Below, piece by piece: positions 12,807 through 23,955 of a stretch of 64,000 nt of DNA. A program made the position numbers and the translations under genes. This DNA comes from Berberis thunbergii (lineage: Eukaryota; Streptophyta; Magnoliopsida; Ranunculales; Berberidaceae): the NCBI GenBank assembly GCA_003290165.1, contig QNQO01000598.1, positions 434,001-498,000 of the forward strand. The letters run 5' to 3'. The notes beneath the pieces were generated by a model. The model was not told where the DNA came from, did not search any database, and saw nothing but the letters and a program-made list of their open reading frames with translations. How positions within the stretch are numbered: position 1 is the stretch's first letter; the number at the start of each line of letters is the position of its first letter.

Positions 12807-13146
12807 CGTGAAACAGGGGTGTGACAACCCTGTTTCACGTCCAATTTTTTACTCCACCACCACTCTCTGCTCCTCTCCCCTGTTCACCTCACCCTTGCCA
12901 CCGTACGAGCTCCACCACCGCACGAAAATCCGCGACAGAACCACCGCAAAAAGCCGCGAAACAGAGCCGCACCGCGACTCTGTTTCGCCTCGCGACAGAG
13001 TCTGTTCCTCTCATTTCTCGGTCTCTCTTCGTCTCGAGCTTCTTCCTGACTCCCTCTCTCGCGACCACCGTCACGACCAGGCCAATCATCACCGCCACCA
13101 CCTCGCGAAACAGCGCCACCACCATAAAACAGGGAGCTCCCTGTTT
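12807..13146. repeat. three successive AAACAG(G/A)G hairpins
   Basis: Hairpin 1 has arms 12807-12818 and 12828-12839 (CGTGAAACAGGG) with a 9-nt loop. Hairpin 2 has arms 12956-12966 and 12978-12988 (GCGAAACAGAG) with an 11-nt loop. Hairpin 3 is a perfect 20-bp palindrome at 13127-13146 (AAACAGGGAGCTCCCTGTTT). All three share the AAACAGRG half-site and are spaced about 150-170 bp apart. Confidence 0.7.
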
Positions 13147-14279
13147 CATTTTCCTTCTCTGTTTTATTTCGGTTTTGTAGCTGTTTCCTCACCCTCTATT
13201 TTCCTTTTTCAGGTTCTGGAGATGAATTGAGCCCGAGGACGATCACGGGGAGCGACGGACAGCGGCGGAGCGACCGCTGTCGCGCTGGAGAAGACGGTGG
13301 CGCGTCGGTGGCACTGTAGCGGCACTATAGCGCGGGAATTTTAAATCTGGTTTTGATTTTTGGCTATTTGCACCCTCGTTTCTGTAAGAGCCACCACAAG
13401 CTGTTGGACCAGTTTCTCGGGATTCGCGTCCGTGCAGAGATGATTTCCACCTCCATTGACGTTGTGCCCACCGCCACCATGACCAGCTAAACCATTCGCC
13501 AAGGCTACGATGAAACCACGGGATTTCCTAGAGTTTGTGTATTTAAATTTATTATTTTCTTTATGCTTGAACGTTAAACACATTTGATTTATGATTTTTA
13601 ATAAATTGCTTTCACCGATTATATCCTGATTAATTATCTAGACTAGTCGGTAGTTAGAAGTACCCTTTGTTGAAATTCAAAAGTCTGATTTAATCAATTA
13701 ATCTGAATCTGTGATTGTGTGTGCCGTAAGAAGACACACAATGCTAGGGATTAGGATTAGTTAAAATAAACCTGTGATTGTGTGTGCTGTAAGAAGACAC
13801 GCAATTCTAGGGGTTTATACCTATGCTTAAATCAATTGTGAACTTAGATTAATCTTTAGGTTAGTCATGTTAAATCTTGAAAACAATATCTTTGATTACA
13901 CAAATCTCAAAGAACCTGTGGTGGATTCAATGCCTTGGCTTCCTTTCTCATATTATTTAAAACTTTTTATTTTGTTTTTAATTTGATTTTTAGTTTACAT
14001 ATTTTAATTGCTGTAACCCCAATTTTAAATTAGTTTAATTAAATTCTAAAATTTAATTGCATCCACCTTCCTCGTGGGATCGACCTGTACTTGCCCTTGT
14101 CTACCAATTAGGCACCGTGCACTTGCGGTTATTACAAGTGGGTTAAATTAACCTGTTAATTTAGGTTAGTTAAATCTGCATCATGCATCCGGATGAAGCT
14201 CTCTCGGATGAGGAATTACTCCAATACCACCCTTCGTAGCCTTCACTAATCTCAGACCCTATTCCACATCCTTTCCCTG

Positions 14280-15614
14280 TTACCAACAACTAGCCTTTTT
14301 GCGAGACGACTTAATGGAATCCGGAAGAAGATAAGGGAACGAGTTGTCCAACAAACCCTCCATCACACTAAGATGTGGCCTGGAGCGAGAAGGGGAACAA
14401 TGCAGACTATGAGAAACTTGACTTGTGTCACCACGACCGCTATCAGACAACCTACCAGTGAAACGATTGGACTCCAAAACCTCAGGCAAATCATCATCAG
14501 GACTCTCTAGCGGAATGGTCCCGGACGGATAACCACTAGTAGAAGCCGTCATGGCAGCCAATATCAACTTCGCGCTCAGAGCTTCTACCTGCGCAACACT
14601 AAGATCCGCTGCATCGTCAGCTCCTGCTAATCACAGGTGGTCCCTCTCCCATCCGGACACTTTGGCCTCCACCTTGACAGGCTGATTAGGCTCATGCTCT
14701 TTACTTACTGGAGCAGACTATTTGGAAGATGACTCAATCCTAACACGGGATTTCTTTAAACTTACAAAAGAGGCAAGTGTCTCAGAAAGCCCCTCCGTGT
14801 CAGACAAAGTAGGAGCCTTAGCTCTGGTGGCTTTCCTTTTTCTAAAAGGAACCCCGCCTTCAGACTTAACTTGTGACGATCGATAAAAAAATGGGGCCTC
14901 ATGCCAGTTGTCTCACATAACTGCAAATAAAATTGGTAACACATATGACCTTCACATTCTTTGTTGGCAAGTCATGGAATTTCTTTGTAGTGTTTCGCTC
15001 CGCTGGGGTAAGAGGAGTGGTGTAACATCCCTGTGAAGAAACACGAAACAACGATTAGCATATAATCAGCGCAATGGAATCGAAAGATAAAGTTACACTT
15101 ATGAACCGACTTGAATTCTTGTTCAAGCGGACAACCCTAGAACTGGAAGTACTTTGAACCCGCAGGAGCCAATAAGCAATACTTCTGCCAGAACTTGAAG
15201 TCATCAAACAAGTTCTCAAAGAAAGACGACGATGTCATCTAACAAATGGCGTGATCGTTCAGCCGAGGAGAAGTCAACAGCTGGATCACTCGTGGAGTCG
15301 CGCGGACGTCAGCTTCCTTCACTCTAATCAAAATGAGTGAAGAACGATTTGTATCCATTAGGTACCAACTGGGCAGGAGAAATCCCGAGAAAATCCAAGA
15401 AGTCCCAGATCACATCAAGAACAGGAAAATAGACTCCAATTTGGAGCATCCTGCGATGCAAACAAATAAATCCTGCCAGCAGAAACATTGGCATTTGGTC
15501 ATCCTTCAGAGCATATAATGGCAGGTCCTCAAGGATCTCGAACTTCATCTGGATTTCATCAAGGCCCGATTCAGAAAGCAATATGTCTTCGAAAAACTCA
15601 AGACCCTTGGCCAA
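14280..15614 (-). pseudogene. antisense 'putative gypsy type transposon' (PF04195-like) ORF remnant
   Basis: The minus frame 15614-15327 contains IGVYFPVLDVIWDFLDFLG followed by ISPAQLVPNGYKSF. This fits the pattern of the PF04195 family: a hydrophobic 'P-x-P-F...L...LGIAPAQLxPN' block. Sequence continues in broken frames to about 15110 (a SFFENLFDDFKFWQ-like stretch), and further minus frames at 14944-14762 and 14567-14280 may be its linker. The protein's function is unknown; such ORFs sit antisense between pol and the 3' LTR in some plant gypsy lineages. Stops and frame changes show that it is dead. Confidence 0.55.
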
Positions 15615-15912
15615 AGTTGAGTCATCAAGATGGTTTGGTGAGCCATGAAGAAGATGAACAATCTTTTCAATCAGAAGATGAACAGAGAAAAATCTCTAAG
15701 AGTGAAAAATAATAAAGGAGTCAATTTCTGCACAAAGGATGACCTAAATAGGGATTGGGCTTTTGTCTCTTCTCCACTGAACCGACGCACATTCAATTAA
15801 TGAAGCATGCAGCTCAAACAACAATTCAGACTCAAACATCATGAACGACATATCTTTTCAAGAAGTGACTTAGCGAACCTATGTGACGACCCACTAAGTC
15901 AGGGGGAGTAGT

Positions 15913-16102
15913 TGATGATACACCAAAACGGTCCCAACTCTGCGCCATACACGTGTCATGATGATCTCGAAGAATAACAGGCCCTTGCATCAGCCCACAC
16001 TAATCCGGCCCAAGTAGTTTTAAGTTCACCCAATGCAATCCGCCAAACGAATTCGAATTCTTATAGCCTGCTAAGCCCACGTGTTTCACAGCTATCCTCA
16101 AT
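15913..16102 (+). repeat. truncated 3' LTR of the gypsy element
   Basis: This copy starts TGATGATACACCAAAACG after a purine-rich tract and matches 5778-5968 with scattered changes. It stops after AGCTATCCTCAATG, where the 5' LTR continues CCCTGTTAAGG but here MULE-type coding sequence begins. The missing LTR remainder was not found on the far side of the MULE, which indicates deletion rather than a clean insertion. Confidence 0.75.
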
Positions 16103-18850
16103 GGAAGTGGTGACACTAACAGTGAAGCGATATTAATGGAAGTGGTACTTGATGATGGCAACTTATTTGTTAAGGGCGAGGTAAGATAGTTTGTGTCTTA
16201 TCGTTTTCACCAGTTTCCATGCGATATTGTTATAAATATGTTGTTATTAAAAAATTATATATTTTTTTAGGTATTCTCATCAAAGTCTGCGTTGATAGCT
16301 TGGGTCCAAGCCATCAGCATGGATAATAATATAGTTGTTATTATTACTAAATCGAAACCTGCTAATCATAGACAGAAGGAAATGATCCATTTTGGTTGTG
16401 AAAAGGGGAGGAAACTCCAACAAAAGGTTAAAGAATTTTGCTCAATCAAGCAGTACAAAGAAGTGTGGCTGCACATTTTAGTTGAAAGGAATCCTACTAG
16501 AAAATGATCATTGAATGTTGCAAGTGACATGTGGAACCCACAGTCATCCTCAAGCAAAATCACCCGTTGATCATTCGTTTGCTGGTAAATTGAATGAAGA
16601 GGAGATGATATATATGGCGAAGTCGGGTGTGAACCCTCGCCACATCTTGTCTCGGTTGAAAGAGATGTATCCAAATAATATCTTGAATTTGAAAAATATT
16701 TATAATGTAATTTGTTGGATAAAGACAGTTTAACAAAAAAGGCAAGACGGTTTTGTAACATACTCTGCACTTGTTGAGGGAACACAATGGAATACTGTTG
16801 ATGAGAGGAATAGAGTCACCAACATTTTTTGGGCGCATCTTGAATCAATTAAATTAGCAAAGTGTTTTCCACAAGTGATGCTTATGGATTGCACATATAA
16901 AACGAATCGCTATAGGATGCCATTGTTTGAGATTGTTGGTGTGACGTTGATCGGAAAGACTTTAAATGTTGCATTTTGTTTTATGTGTTCTGACAAGGAA
17001 GATTCATATGCTTGGGCATTGGAAAAACATGAATTTTTTAGCTAGACAACTTGCCAAGCGAGTTTGTCACTGATAGATAATTGAGTTTGATCAAGGCAAT
17101 TGAACGAGTTTTTCCCAAGGCAAGGAGATTATTGTGCACATGGCACATAAACTCAAATGTTGAGAAGAATTGCAAAAAACACTTTGAGGATAATGACGGG
17201 TGGTACGAGTTTTATAATTTTTTTTCTTCAGATTTCTATAGATCAAGTACAAAGGAAAAATGGAACAAGGCCACAATTGACTTTGATAAAAGATGGACAT
17301 CACACCTGAAGTGTTTGGAATATGTAAGGACGGTTTGGTATCCAGAAGGAATACTTTGTCAGTGCATGGACCGATACATTTATGCATTTTGGCCAATGGA
17401 CAACCAGTCACGTTGAAAGGGCAAACTCGAAGTTGAAGAACTCGTTAGAAAATTCACAAGGTACATTCCTGAATGTATGGACAAATATGCATCATATGAT
17501 CCAAATCCGACTGGTAGAGATAGAATCGTAATTTCAACAAAGTCTGATAAATGTGAAGAATGAGCATGTGTTAAAATTATTTGGCAAACTTCATGGGTCG
17601 GTGGTGTACAAAGCTCTTGATTTGATTTTATAAGAAATTGGGAGGTGTGAAAATGTGGGCAATGACCCTGTCAAGTGTGGATGTGTATTGGAACCACTCA
17701 TGGATTACCTTGTGTTCATGAAATTACATGGTATCTAACTCCCACTGGACAACTTCCATTAGGCACCATACACAAGTATTGGTTTCAACTTGGCACAACA
17801 TTTATTCGTGAATGTCAGGATGTGATTATAGACCCAGTAGTCAACACCCTTATGCATCGGTTTAATGAATCAACTCCTGATTAGAAGTTGGTGTTGAAAA
17901 TGAAGTTTTTAGAGTTGAGTTGCTCGGGTTCAACTATAATGATTAAATCGTTAGCACTTGTGGCTAGCAAGGGGAGACCTAAAAAGAAGAAGTTGTCTAA
18001 GCACGAAAGGTCAATAAAAAGGGATCCATCGGGCATGAATACGCCATGACTCAAGAGCAACTAAAAGGCAAAACTAAGAAGTTGTCTAACAAAAAGGAGA
18101 AACCAAAAAATCGTAACACTAAATTGACGAGTCAAATTCCGTCTTGGATATGAGATTATATTGATAACCTTGAGAACGTTCTAGGCGATGTAAATTGTGA
18201 ATTTTGATCCATAACCAAATTCCTACATTACGACATCAAAAGTGGTTGGATACAGGTATGGAAAAACCTAATAATGGAGCTTGAAAGTAATTAAGAGTTG
18301 TGAGTTGGAATGTGGCAGGAATTAGGGGTGAAGGTTGTCAATGATGTTTTGCTAATTCTAGAAGGCCATGTGCGGATAGACAAGAAAAATTGGTTAATGG
18401 ACCCCGATATGTTAGAACTTGCAGTAAACCGTTACCAGTGTGTCTTTGTTTGTTAGGGGAACCAAAACACTACCTGTTTTCCATATCTTTACATGCCATC
18501 ACAGTTTCATGACAGACCAGTATGTTTCATGGCACACCTTGCACAAAATAGTCACTATGTCCTGCTTCACATGCAACCCAAACCACCATTACTGCCGATA
18601 ATACCAACTTAGCCGTCTCACATATTTCCTGAAAGAATCTCGGGGAAGAGTTCATTCGATGCCCAGCTCGGGATTGGTGTCGTGATGGTAAAAAAGTTCA
18701 ATGAGAAGAATGCAAAAAATGTCAAAAAGTTGAAGGAGGTCATAACCATATTCGATTGATGCACATTGTTTTTTGCATGTAAATATTGGGATGAAAAAAT
18801 GTAAATGGCAATTATAATATTTTGGTGACATAGGAACCATCATTTTATTA
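16103..18850 (+). pseudogene. MULE transposase with FAR1-like, SWIM and OTU-protease regions, decayed
   Basis: The parts follow the usual order of OTU-bearing Mutator-like transposases but in shifting frames. First comes a FAR1-like N-terminal block with a KSALIAWVQAISMDNN segment (16290-16500). The MULE core follows with LMDCTYKTNRYRMP (about 16881-16922), VTDR then LSLIKAIERVFPKA, and LLCTWHIN (about 17070-17160). Next is a SWIM-like zinc finger (CGC...GLPCVHEI, 17675-17730), then a GRPKKKK and RDPSG tail. At 18120-18600 is an OTU-like block with NCEF at the cysteine position (about 18190) and SHYVLLHM at the histidine position (about 18551). There is one intron-like gap (about 16180-16270). 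Multiple stops show that it is inactive. In living relatives this is the DDE transposase that moves the element. Confidence 0.8.
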
Positions 18851-19197
18851 GAAAGTCACCGCTTTTGTATTTACAGATGACTTGTATGGTTCATTTAATG
18901 TTAATATAAATATATAATATTGACTCTATTTAGTTAGAGTTTTTGTTTCTGTTTGTTGACCAAAAAGGATAATTTAATGTTAATGGTTCAGCAAAAAAAA
19001 TTTATGTTTCTATTATAAGTTTATGTTTTTGTTATCATTTAATGCTTCTATTATAAATATAATTATAAGTTTCTGTTTCAATTATCATTAATGTTAATGG
19101 TTCAACAAAAAAATTTTAAAATCACCAAAAAATGTAAACTTCAGAAATCACAAAATAAAAAGTAAACTTCAGAATTTTTTTTTCAGAAATCACCAAA

Positions 19198-19400
19198 AAA
19201 AATGTATTGTTCGCATTGTCCCAGGCGAGGGTTAGGCAAAAAGTCACATTGTTCTAGACGAACAATACAAAATTTTGCTGGACAGAGGTTTAAAAAAACC
19301 ACCTTCGCATTGGTCCAGCCGAGCTTTTGCCAAACCCTCGCCTGGGAGAATGTGAGATTTTTCCAAAGTCTCGCATTGATCCAGACGAACAGTACATTTT
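19198..19400. repeat. compound inverted repeat between the MULE and PMD regions
   Basis: 19212-19241 (CGCATTGTCCCAGGCGAGGG...) pairs with 19325-19354 (...CCCTCGCCTGGGAGAATGTG) with three mismatches in 30 bp and an 83-nt loop. Outside this, AATGTATTGTTCG (about 19201) pairs with CGAACAGTACATT (about 19383). A word like CGCATTG-TCCAG-CGA appears four times (about 19212, 19246, 19307, 19374). The surroundings (18860-20060) are AT-rich with no coding signal. Confidence 0.6.
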
Positions 19401-20067
19401 GCTGAAAAATTGTTGAAGTTTACATTTGCTTACTTACATTTTTGCTGAAAATTTTTATGAAGTAAAACATTCTTCAAACAGAAACATTGTTCGAAACATA
19501 AACTTTAACTAAATAGAAGAGGTCTTGAATATAGCACGCAATCCAGACCTCTAACTAAATAGCAAATGCAATCCTTCATCAAACATTATCATATCAGAAT
19601 TGGAAAAGGAAACAGAACAAAAACTCAATTATCATAACTAAAAAAATTTGATATTCAAATAAGAACTCATTACTACAATAAACTTGTTCATAGTAAATTT
19701 CACTACATTAAACTACGCTCACTTAGCCACCAAATATTCTTATATTTGTTCATGCCTTGATTTACTTTTACACTCACTTTTTCCACCACCAATTTCACCA
19801 CTATCAACACTCGGGCGTTTGACATGCTCTTTTTTTTTCTTGTTCCAAGGTAACGGGCACAAACATTTCTTCTAGCAAATCCAATAATCTTTTTTGCTTT
19901 AAGAATAATAGAACCTTGTCAACATTCCCCCTTCTTCAATAGAGGCGTTGAACATCTTAAGAGCCTGAGCAATCGCAATATTCTGCAGGGAAACAATTGA
20001 TGTTAGTACAAACCATGTAAATTTTAGATCTTCCATAAGTGTAAAATGTTTATAATTACATTTTTGT

Positions 20068-21904
20068 TCAAAAAAAAACATGTCTTCTTAGGGGATAAGT
20101 TCTCCTCTTATTCGGTGGTTGTACAAAAGGATGGCTAATGCAATGAAATAAGTCCAAGTAATCCTCGCTGCAATCCCATGGAAGCTTCACCGGTGCACAT
20201 TGGTGGTTAGTTGACACGAGATGATACTCCCAAGTTTCAGCAAACAAAGACAATACCCCGTACTTCACTGAATAGTTCTTGCCAGGTCGACTTCTATTCT
20301 TGAATTTGGCTCGAATTGGGGGATTTGAGATGACTTGTACCTTTCCCATTTGTCTCATAACTCTATCGAGGTGATAAGGTTCTTCTATGTCGAGGCATAA
20401 CAAACATCCTGTGATCTATGTGATGCCGTGAAGAGGAGTGTTTCGCTTGGACTCCACGTAAGGGTCCTAAATTACCTGCGAATTATAAAAATTACAACTT
20501 ATTAATATATGATATATCATACAATAAATTTTATTGAACTTAATGATACATATTTACCTCTTCAGGAGAGATGCCATCGAGATGCTCTCTAAGAGTGATA
20601 ATTTGTTCGTCCAAAACTCCTACAATTTGTGGGGGTTCCCACTTAGCCATGGTGGGAAAACTATCATTCCACTTCAGATTTGCATTACCCCAAAGTCTGA
20701 AGTGATCACATATCTATGCTTATAAACGGAAACAACATAAAAATAAATATTAAAAAATTATTATATATTAGAAGGGTAATTAACAAAATATAAATTTCTA
20801 AACATACATCTAAAATAAGCAAATATCCTGAAATTAGTTTCGTACCCTCTCTTCTAGCACAACCCAATTGACGAAACAAGAATGCCAAAGCTCCTACACC
20901 TCATGCATACTTTTGAACATCATCCACCTTTATAAGCATCTTCAAATATTCAATCCGAACATTTGTTCCAGTTTTATCGGCAAATATAGTCATACACAGA
21001 AGAAATAACAAGCAACCCCTACACACTTGTTTCTTTTGAAGATAATCAGTTTTCATAGCTTTTCTACAACAATTGTCCTAAATAAACGTTTTCCACAAAT
21101 CTTCCATTCTTCTTGACATGGTCTTTTGCTTCTTTATTTTCAATGCCCAAACCCTTTACCAATAATGTAACACATTCATCTGTTTTCATCTTCATCGACG
21201 TTCTTACCGGCTTACTAACAATCGGTAAATGAGTTATACGGTAGACGTCGTCCAGGGTGATGGTCATCTCTCCAAAAGGTAGGTGAAATGTGTTAGTCTT
21301 AGGTTGCCAACGCTCGACAAAAGCACAAATTGTGAACTTAGTAAGACGATCCTGACAATAATGAATCAAGGGATATAGACCACTATTATAGATCATTATC
21401 TTTACTTCTTTCAACTCATGTTTCAACTTCCAATCTAATAAGTTCCTATATTGATGCTGACATCACAATGTGCCTCATTCCTAAATACAAAAAATATATA
21501 CATTAAGTAATTCAATTTCCAAATATTTAACCAACTAAAAATATTTAACCAAATATTTCCAAATATTTAACCAACTAAAAATATTTACTTATTTGCTCAC
21601 CATCCAAAATGGCACGAGAAATACGTCCATGGTAATCCTCTAATGTGGAACAATCCTTAGGACCACCAGGATAAGAAACTCTACCATTTCCTTCATCTTG
21701 ACCCTCTTCTACCACTGTTTTCTCACCATCCACATCCACATTGTCACCCTCCTCTAATTCTTCATCTTCATGTCCAACACCTTCACCAATTCCACCCGTT
21801 TGCCCTTCTGATTGATCTTGACTTTGCGATAGAATTACTAGTCTAGCTGCTTCTGCATCATTTATTTGAGTCCCAATTTCATCCTCACTCATCTTCTTCT
21901 TCAC
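20068..21904 (-). pseudogene. plant mobile domain (PMD, MAIN-like) pseudogene
   Basis: On the minus strand an acidic N-terminal piece (21904-21575) ends in SYPGGPKDCSTLEDYHGRI. A PMD core (21426-21064) follows with FVERWQPKTNTFHLPFGEMT and ITLDDVYRITHLPI, the diagnostic 'ETxTFHLPxGEMTxTLxDV' signature. Continuing frames (about 21050-20830) have GALAFLFRQLG and REGTKLISGYLLIL, and the C-terminal block (20403-20068) has LDRVMRQMGKVQ. PMD proteins are nuclear silencing and development factors when host-owned, but many copies belong to transposons. Introns or frame breaks at about 21440-21570 and 20650-20830, with in-frame stops, make it non-functional. It lies tail-to-tail with the MULE and may be its second gene. 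Confidence 0.75.
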
Positions 21905-22159
21905 TTTTTTCTCCCTATTTTTCCATTCTTTTTTGTTTTCATTTTTTTCGCTTGTTCTTTTTCCGTTTTTGTTCTCGTCTTTCGGCGAGACACCGTCATG
22001 GGTCGTCTTTGACCTCTATCACCTCGGTCATCCCCACCACCATCACCAACGCCAACAGAATACATAATAAATGTTTAGATGAAAAGAAAAAAATAAATTA
22101 CATTAAAACAAATACTTCAAATCAATTTATTTATACAATAAAATTTACTAATTTTTAAC

Positions 22160-23071
22160 AAAAACTTTAGCCAATGCGAGGGTTACCACGATTTTTAACA
22201 AAATCTACTAATAAAATTGATTTTGGATAGAAAAGTTTCTATACTACATGTTCATACATTCAGATTGATTGTCAAATTTATCCAATATAAGGGTTACCAC
22301 GATTTTGGATAAAAAAATGCAAAGGGAATACTTACCCTCGCACACCATTCAAATTTGAGTTTGATTTGAGTTCAATTTAGGGTTCCAAGGATTTGAAATT
22401 ACCTATTGGAGAGATCATATTAACTGTCTTTGCAAACAAACTTGGAGAGAGTGGAGCTGGTCGTGAAGCAATCGAACTAATCGAACGGGGGAGAGAGTGG
22501 AACAACAAGAAATGAGAGCAATCAAATGAACGTGGGAGAAAATTTCGATTAGGGCAGATAAAGGGAAAATGCGAGAGGGAAGATTTGAATGGGGGAGAAG
22601 AATTCGATTTTGAATGGGGGAGAGAGTCGATGCTTGTTTATATTGGCGGTATGGGACAACAATGGTGATGTGGGAAATAAAACAGGCAGTGTGGGAGAGT
22701 ATAATGGTGTGAGACAGTACTTATGGTGGTGTGAAACAGTCACTGCCAAATAATAATGAGAAGAAAGTGCTTGCACGTGTAGCGTGAGTCATGCCCTTAA
22801 CAAACGTTTTGTATTTCCAGTGAGATTAAGTTTGAATTATTTAAAACTTGATATTTTACTCCCTAAACCAAATACCAGGGTGGCATGCTGACTAGAAGTA
22901 AAGTGTATGACCGGGGGTAATACACTAGTGTTTCTAACTTAAAGGTTTGTAAACATACATAGGCACTAAATTTGTAAATTTACATATTTTGACACTTCCA
23001 TGGGCTCACTTACTATGGATACCTCACTATAAAATGTAAACAACAAACATCAATTTTTATAATCACCTCTA
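22160..23071. other. intergenic or 5' region of the PMD pseudogene
   Basis: No gene is recognised. GAGGGTTACCACGATTTT occurs at about 22187 and, as AAGGGTTACCACGATTTT, at about 22282. Positions 22430-22760 are purine-rich and could be the old leader of the minus-strand PMD gene. No terminal inverted repeat of the MULE could be found here by eye. Confidence 0.4.
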
Positions 23072-23282
23072 AGTAGGGTTGAAAATCAAATCGACATTTT
23101 TTTGTCCAAACCAAAAACTGAACCAATTACTATTGGTTTCAAAATTTTCAACTGAAACGAACATATAAGAAATTGAACTGCCCATATCGGTTTTAAGTTT
23201 ATGTAAATAAAAAACCAAACCGAATGCCTAAAATGTTACTAAAACTGAATTGACCGACTAAATTAAACATATTATATTATTT

Positions 23283-23825
23283 GGGAGTTGTTACGTGTAC
23301 CCGACCGTTTGACTCGATTGCACAAACTTTAGTTTATATATTTGACTTATAATAGTTACTTAGTGTATCCAACAACTATTTGTTAACCCTAAAACAACAA
23401 TACTTAATTACTAGGAGTAAGAAAAATAACTTCTAGCCTTCTTCCCATCTTCTACGGTCATCGACTTGGTAGTTATTCTTTCGAACAACCATACAATAGA
23501 TTCTCAACTCCAATTATCGAAATACAAAATGTCATTGAAATTTTTTTTAGATATAGTAAACATTGCAATAGTTGTGAATAAAATATCTCTAAATCTAGCA
23601 CATATTCAATGTACATGTATAAACCCAATTTCAAATGTCATATTTTTTATTATTATTATTTGCTCAAACAAATAAGGGCACCCAATAAAATCGTTTTCAT
23701 AAAAAAAAGGTAAGTTGATGTTACACATTTTAAGTTGATGTAACAAAGCGAAACATCCGAAAAAACCGGTGCAACAAATAGTTAATGAAATCGAGCCAAA
23801 TAGTCAGATACATGTAACAACTCCC
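23283..23825. mobile_element. MITE with 37-bp terminal inverted repeats
   Basis: The left terminus is GGGAGTTGTTACGTGTACCC followed by GACCGTTTGACTCGATT. The inverse of the right terminus is GGGAGTTGTTACATGTATCT followed by GACTATTTGGCTCGATT, which is 31 of 37 bases identical. Length is 543 bp with no coding capacity. Flanking TA-rich sequence (TATTT and TATTA) leaves the target duplication unresolved. The superfamily is not assigned. Confidence 0.75.
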
Positions 23826-23955
23826 TATTAATTTTACATATTATATATATATATATTACATCGATGATTCTAAATGGTGAGGGAGGGGGTGTGACCCTCC
23901 ATCCCCCTCAAGATGCGTCCCATATGAATCTCGAGGGGGATGGGGGTGTCAAAAC

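Larger units (their letters stand above)
12168..14183. mobile_element. nested TG...CA insertion, probable solo LTR or non-autonomous LTR element
   Basis: This block separates two parts of the antisense gypsy ORF. It begins TGTTAGTGTTTCGATT and ends near ATCTGCATCA. Near its right end it has GTGGGATCGACCTGTAC and GGCACCGTGCACTTGCGG, words I associate with plant LTRs. It holds five 41-bp tandem units (12302-12505), a GC-rich part with three hairpins (12807-13146) and a direct repeat GTGATTGTGTGTG (about 13713 and 13774). The flanking pentamers TACAT and TGCAT differ by one base and their placement is ambiguous. No protein domain is recognised; the open frames at 12808-13230 are low-complexity. 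Confidence 0.45.
5778..16102 (+). mobile_element. decayed Ty3/gypsy LTR retrotransposon, 3' LTR truncated
   Basis: Two LTR copies begin with TGATGATACACC (5778 and 15913). The second is preceded by a purine tract (CAGGGGGAGTAGT) that fits a polypurine tract. TTGGCGCTGTCCGTGGGGAC follows the 5' LTR (6443-6462), as at the primer site of many plant gypsy elements. Gag, zinc-knuckle and protease remnants lie on the plus strand at 6874-8500. No reverse transcriptase, RNase H or integrase is visible, so pol is deleted. An antisense ORF region at 11690-15614 carries 'putative gypsy type transposon' (PF04195-like) sequence, as in Tat-lineage and related elements. It is interrupted by a roughly 2 kb insertion (12168-14183). 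The 3' LTR stops at 16102, where MULE sequence begins. Confidence 0.8.

Noticed and set aside
12808..13230. 140-codon open frame, with overlapping frames on both strands
   Set aside because: GC-rich, simple composition, several overlapping frames at once and no family similarity. Lies in a structured repeat.
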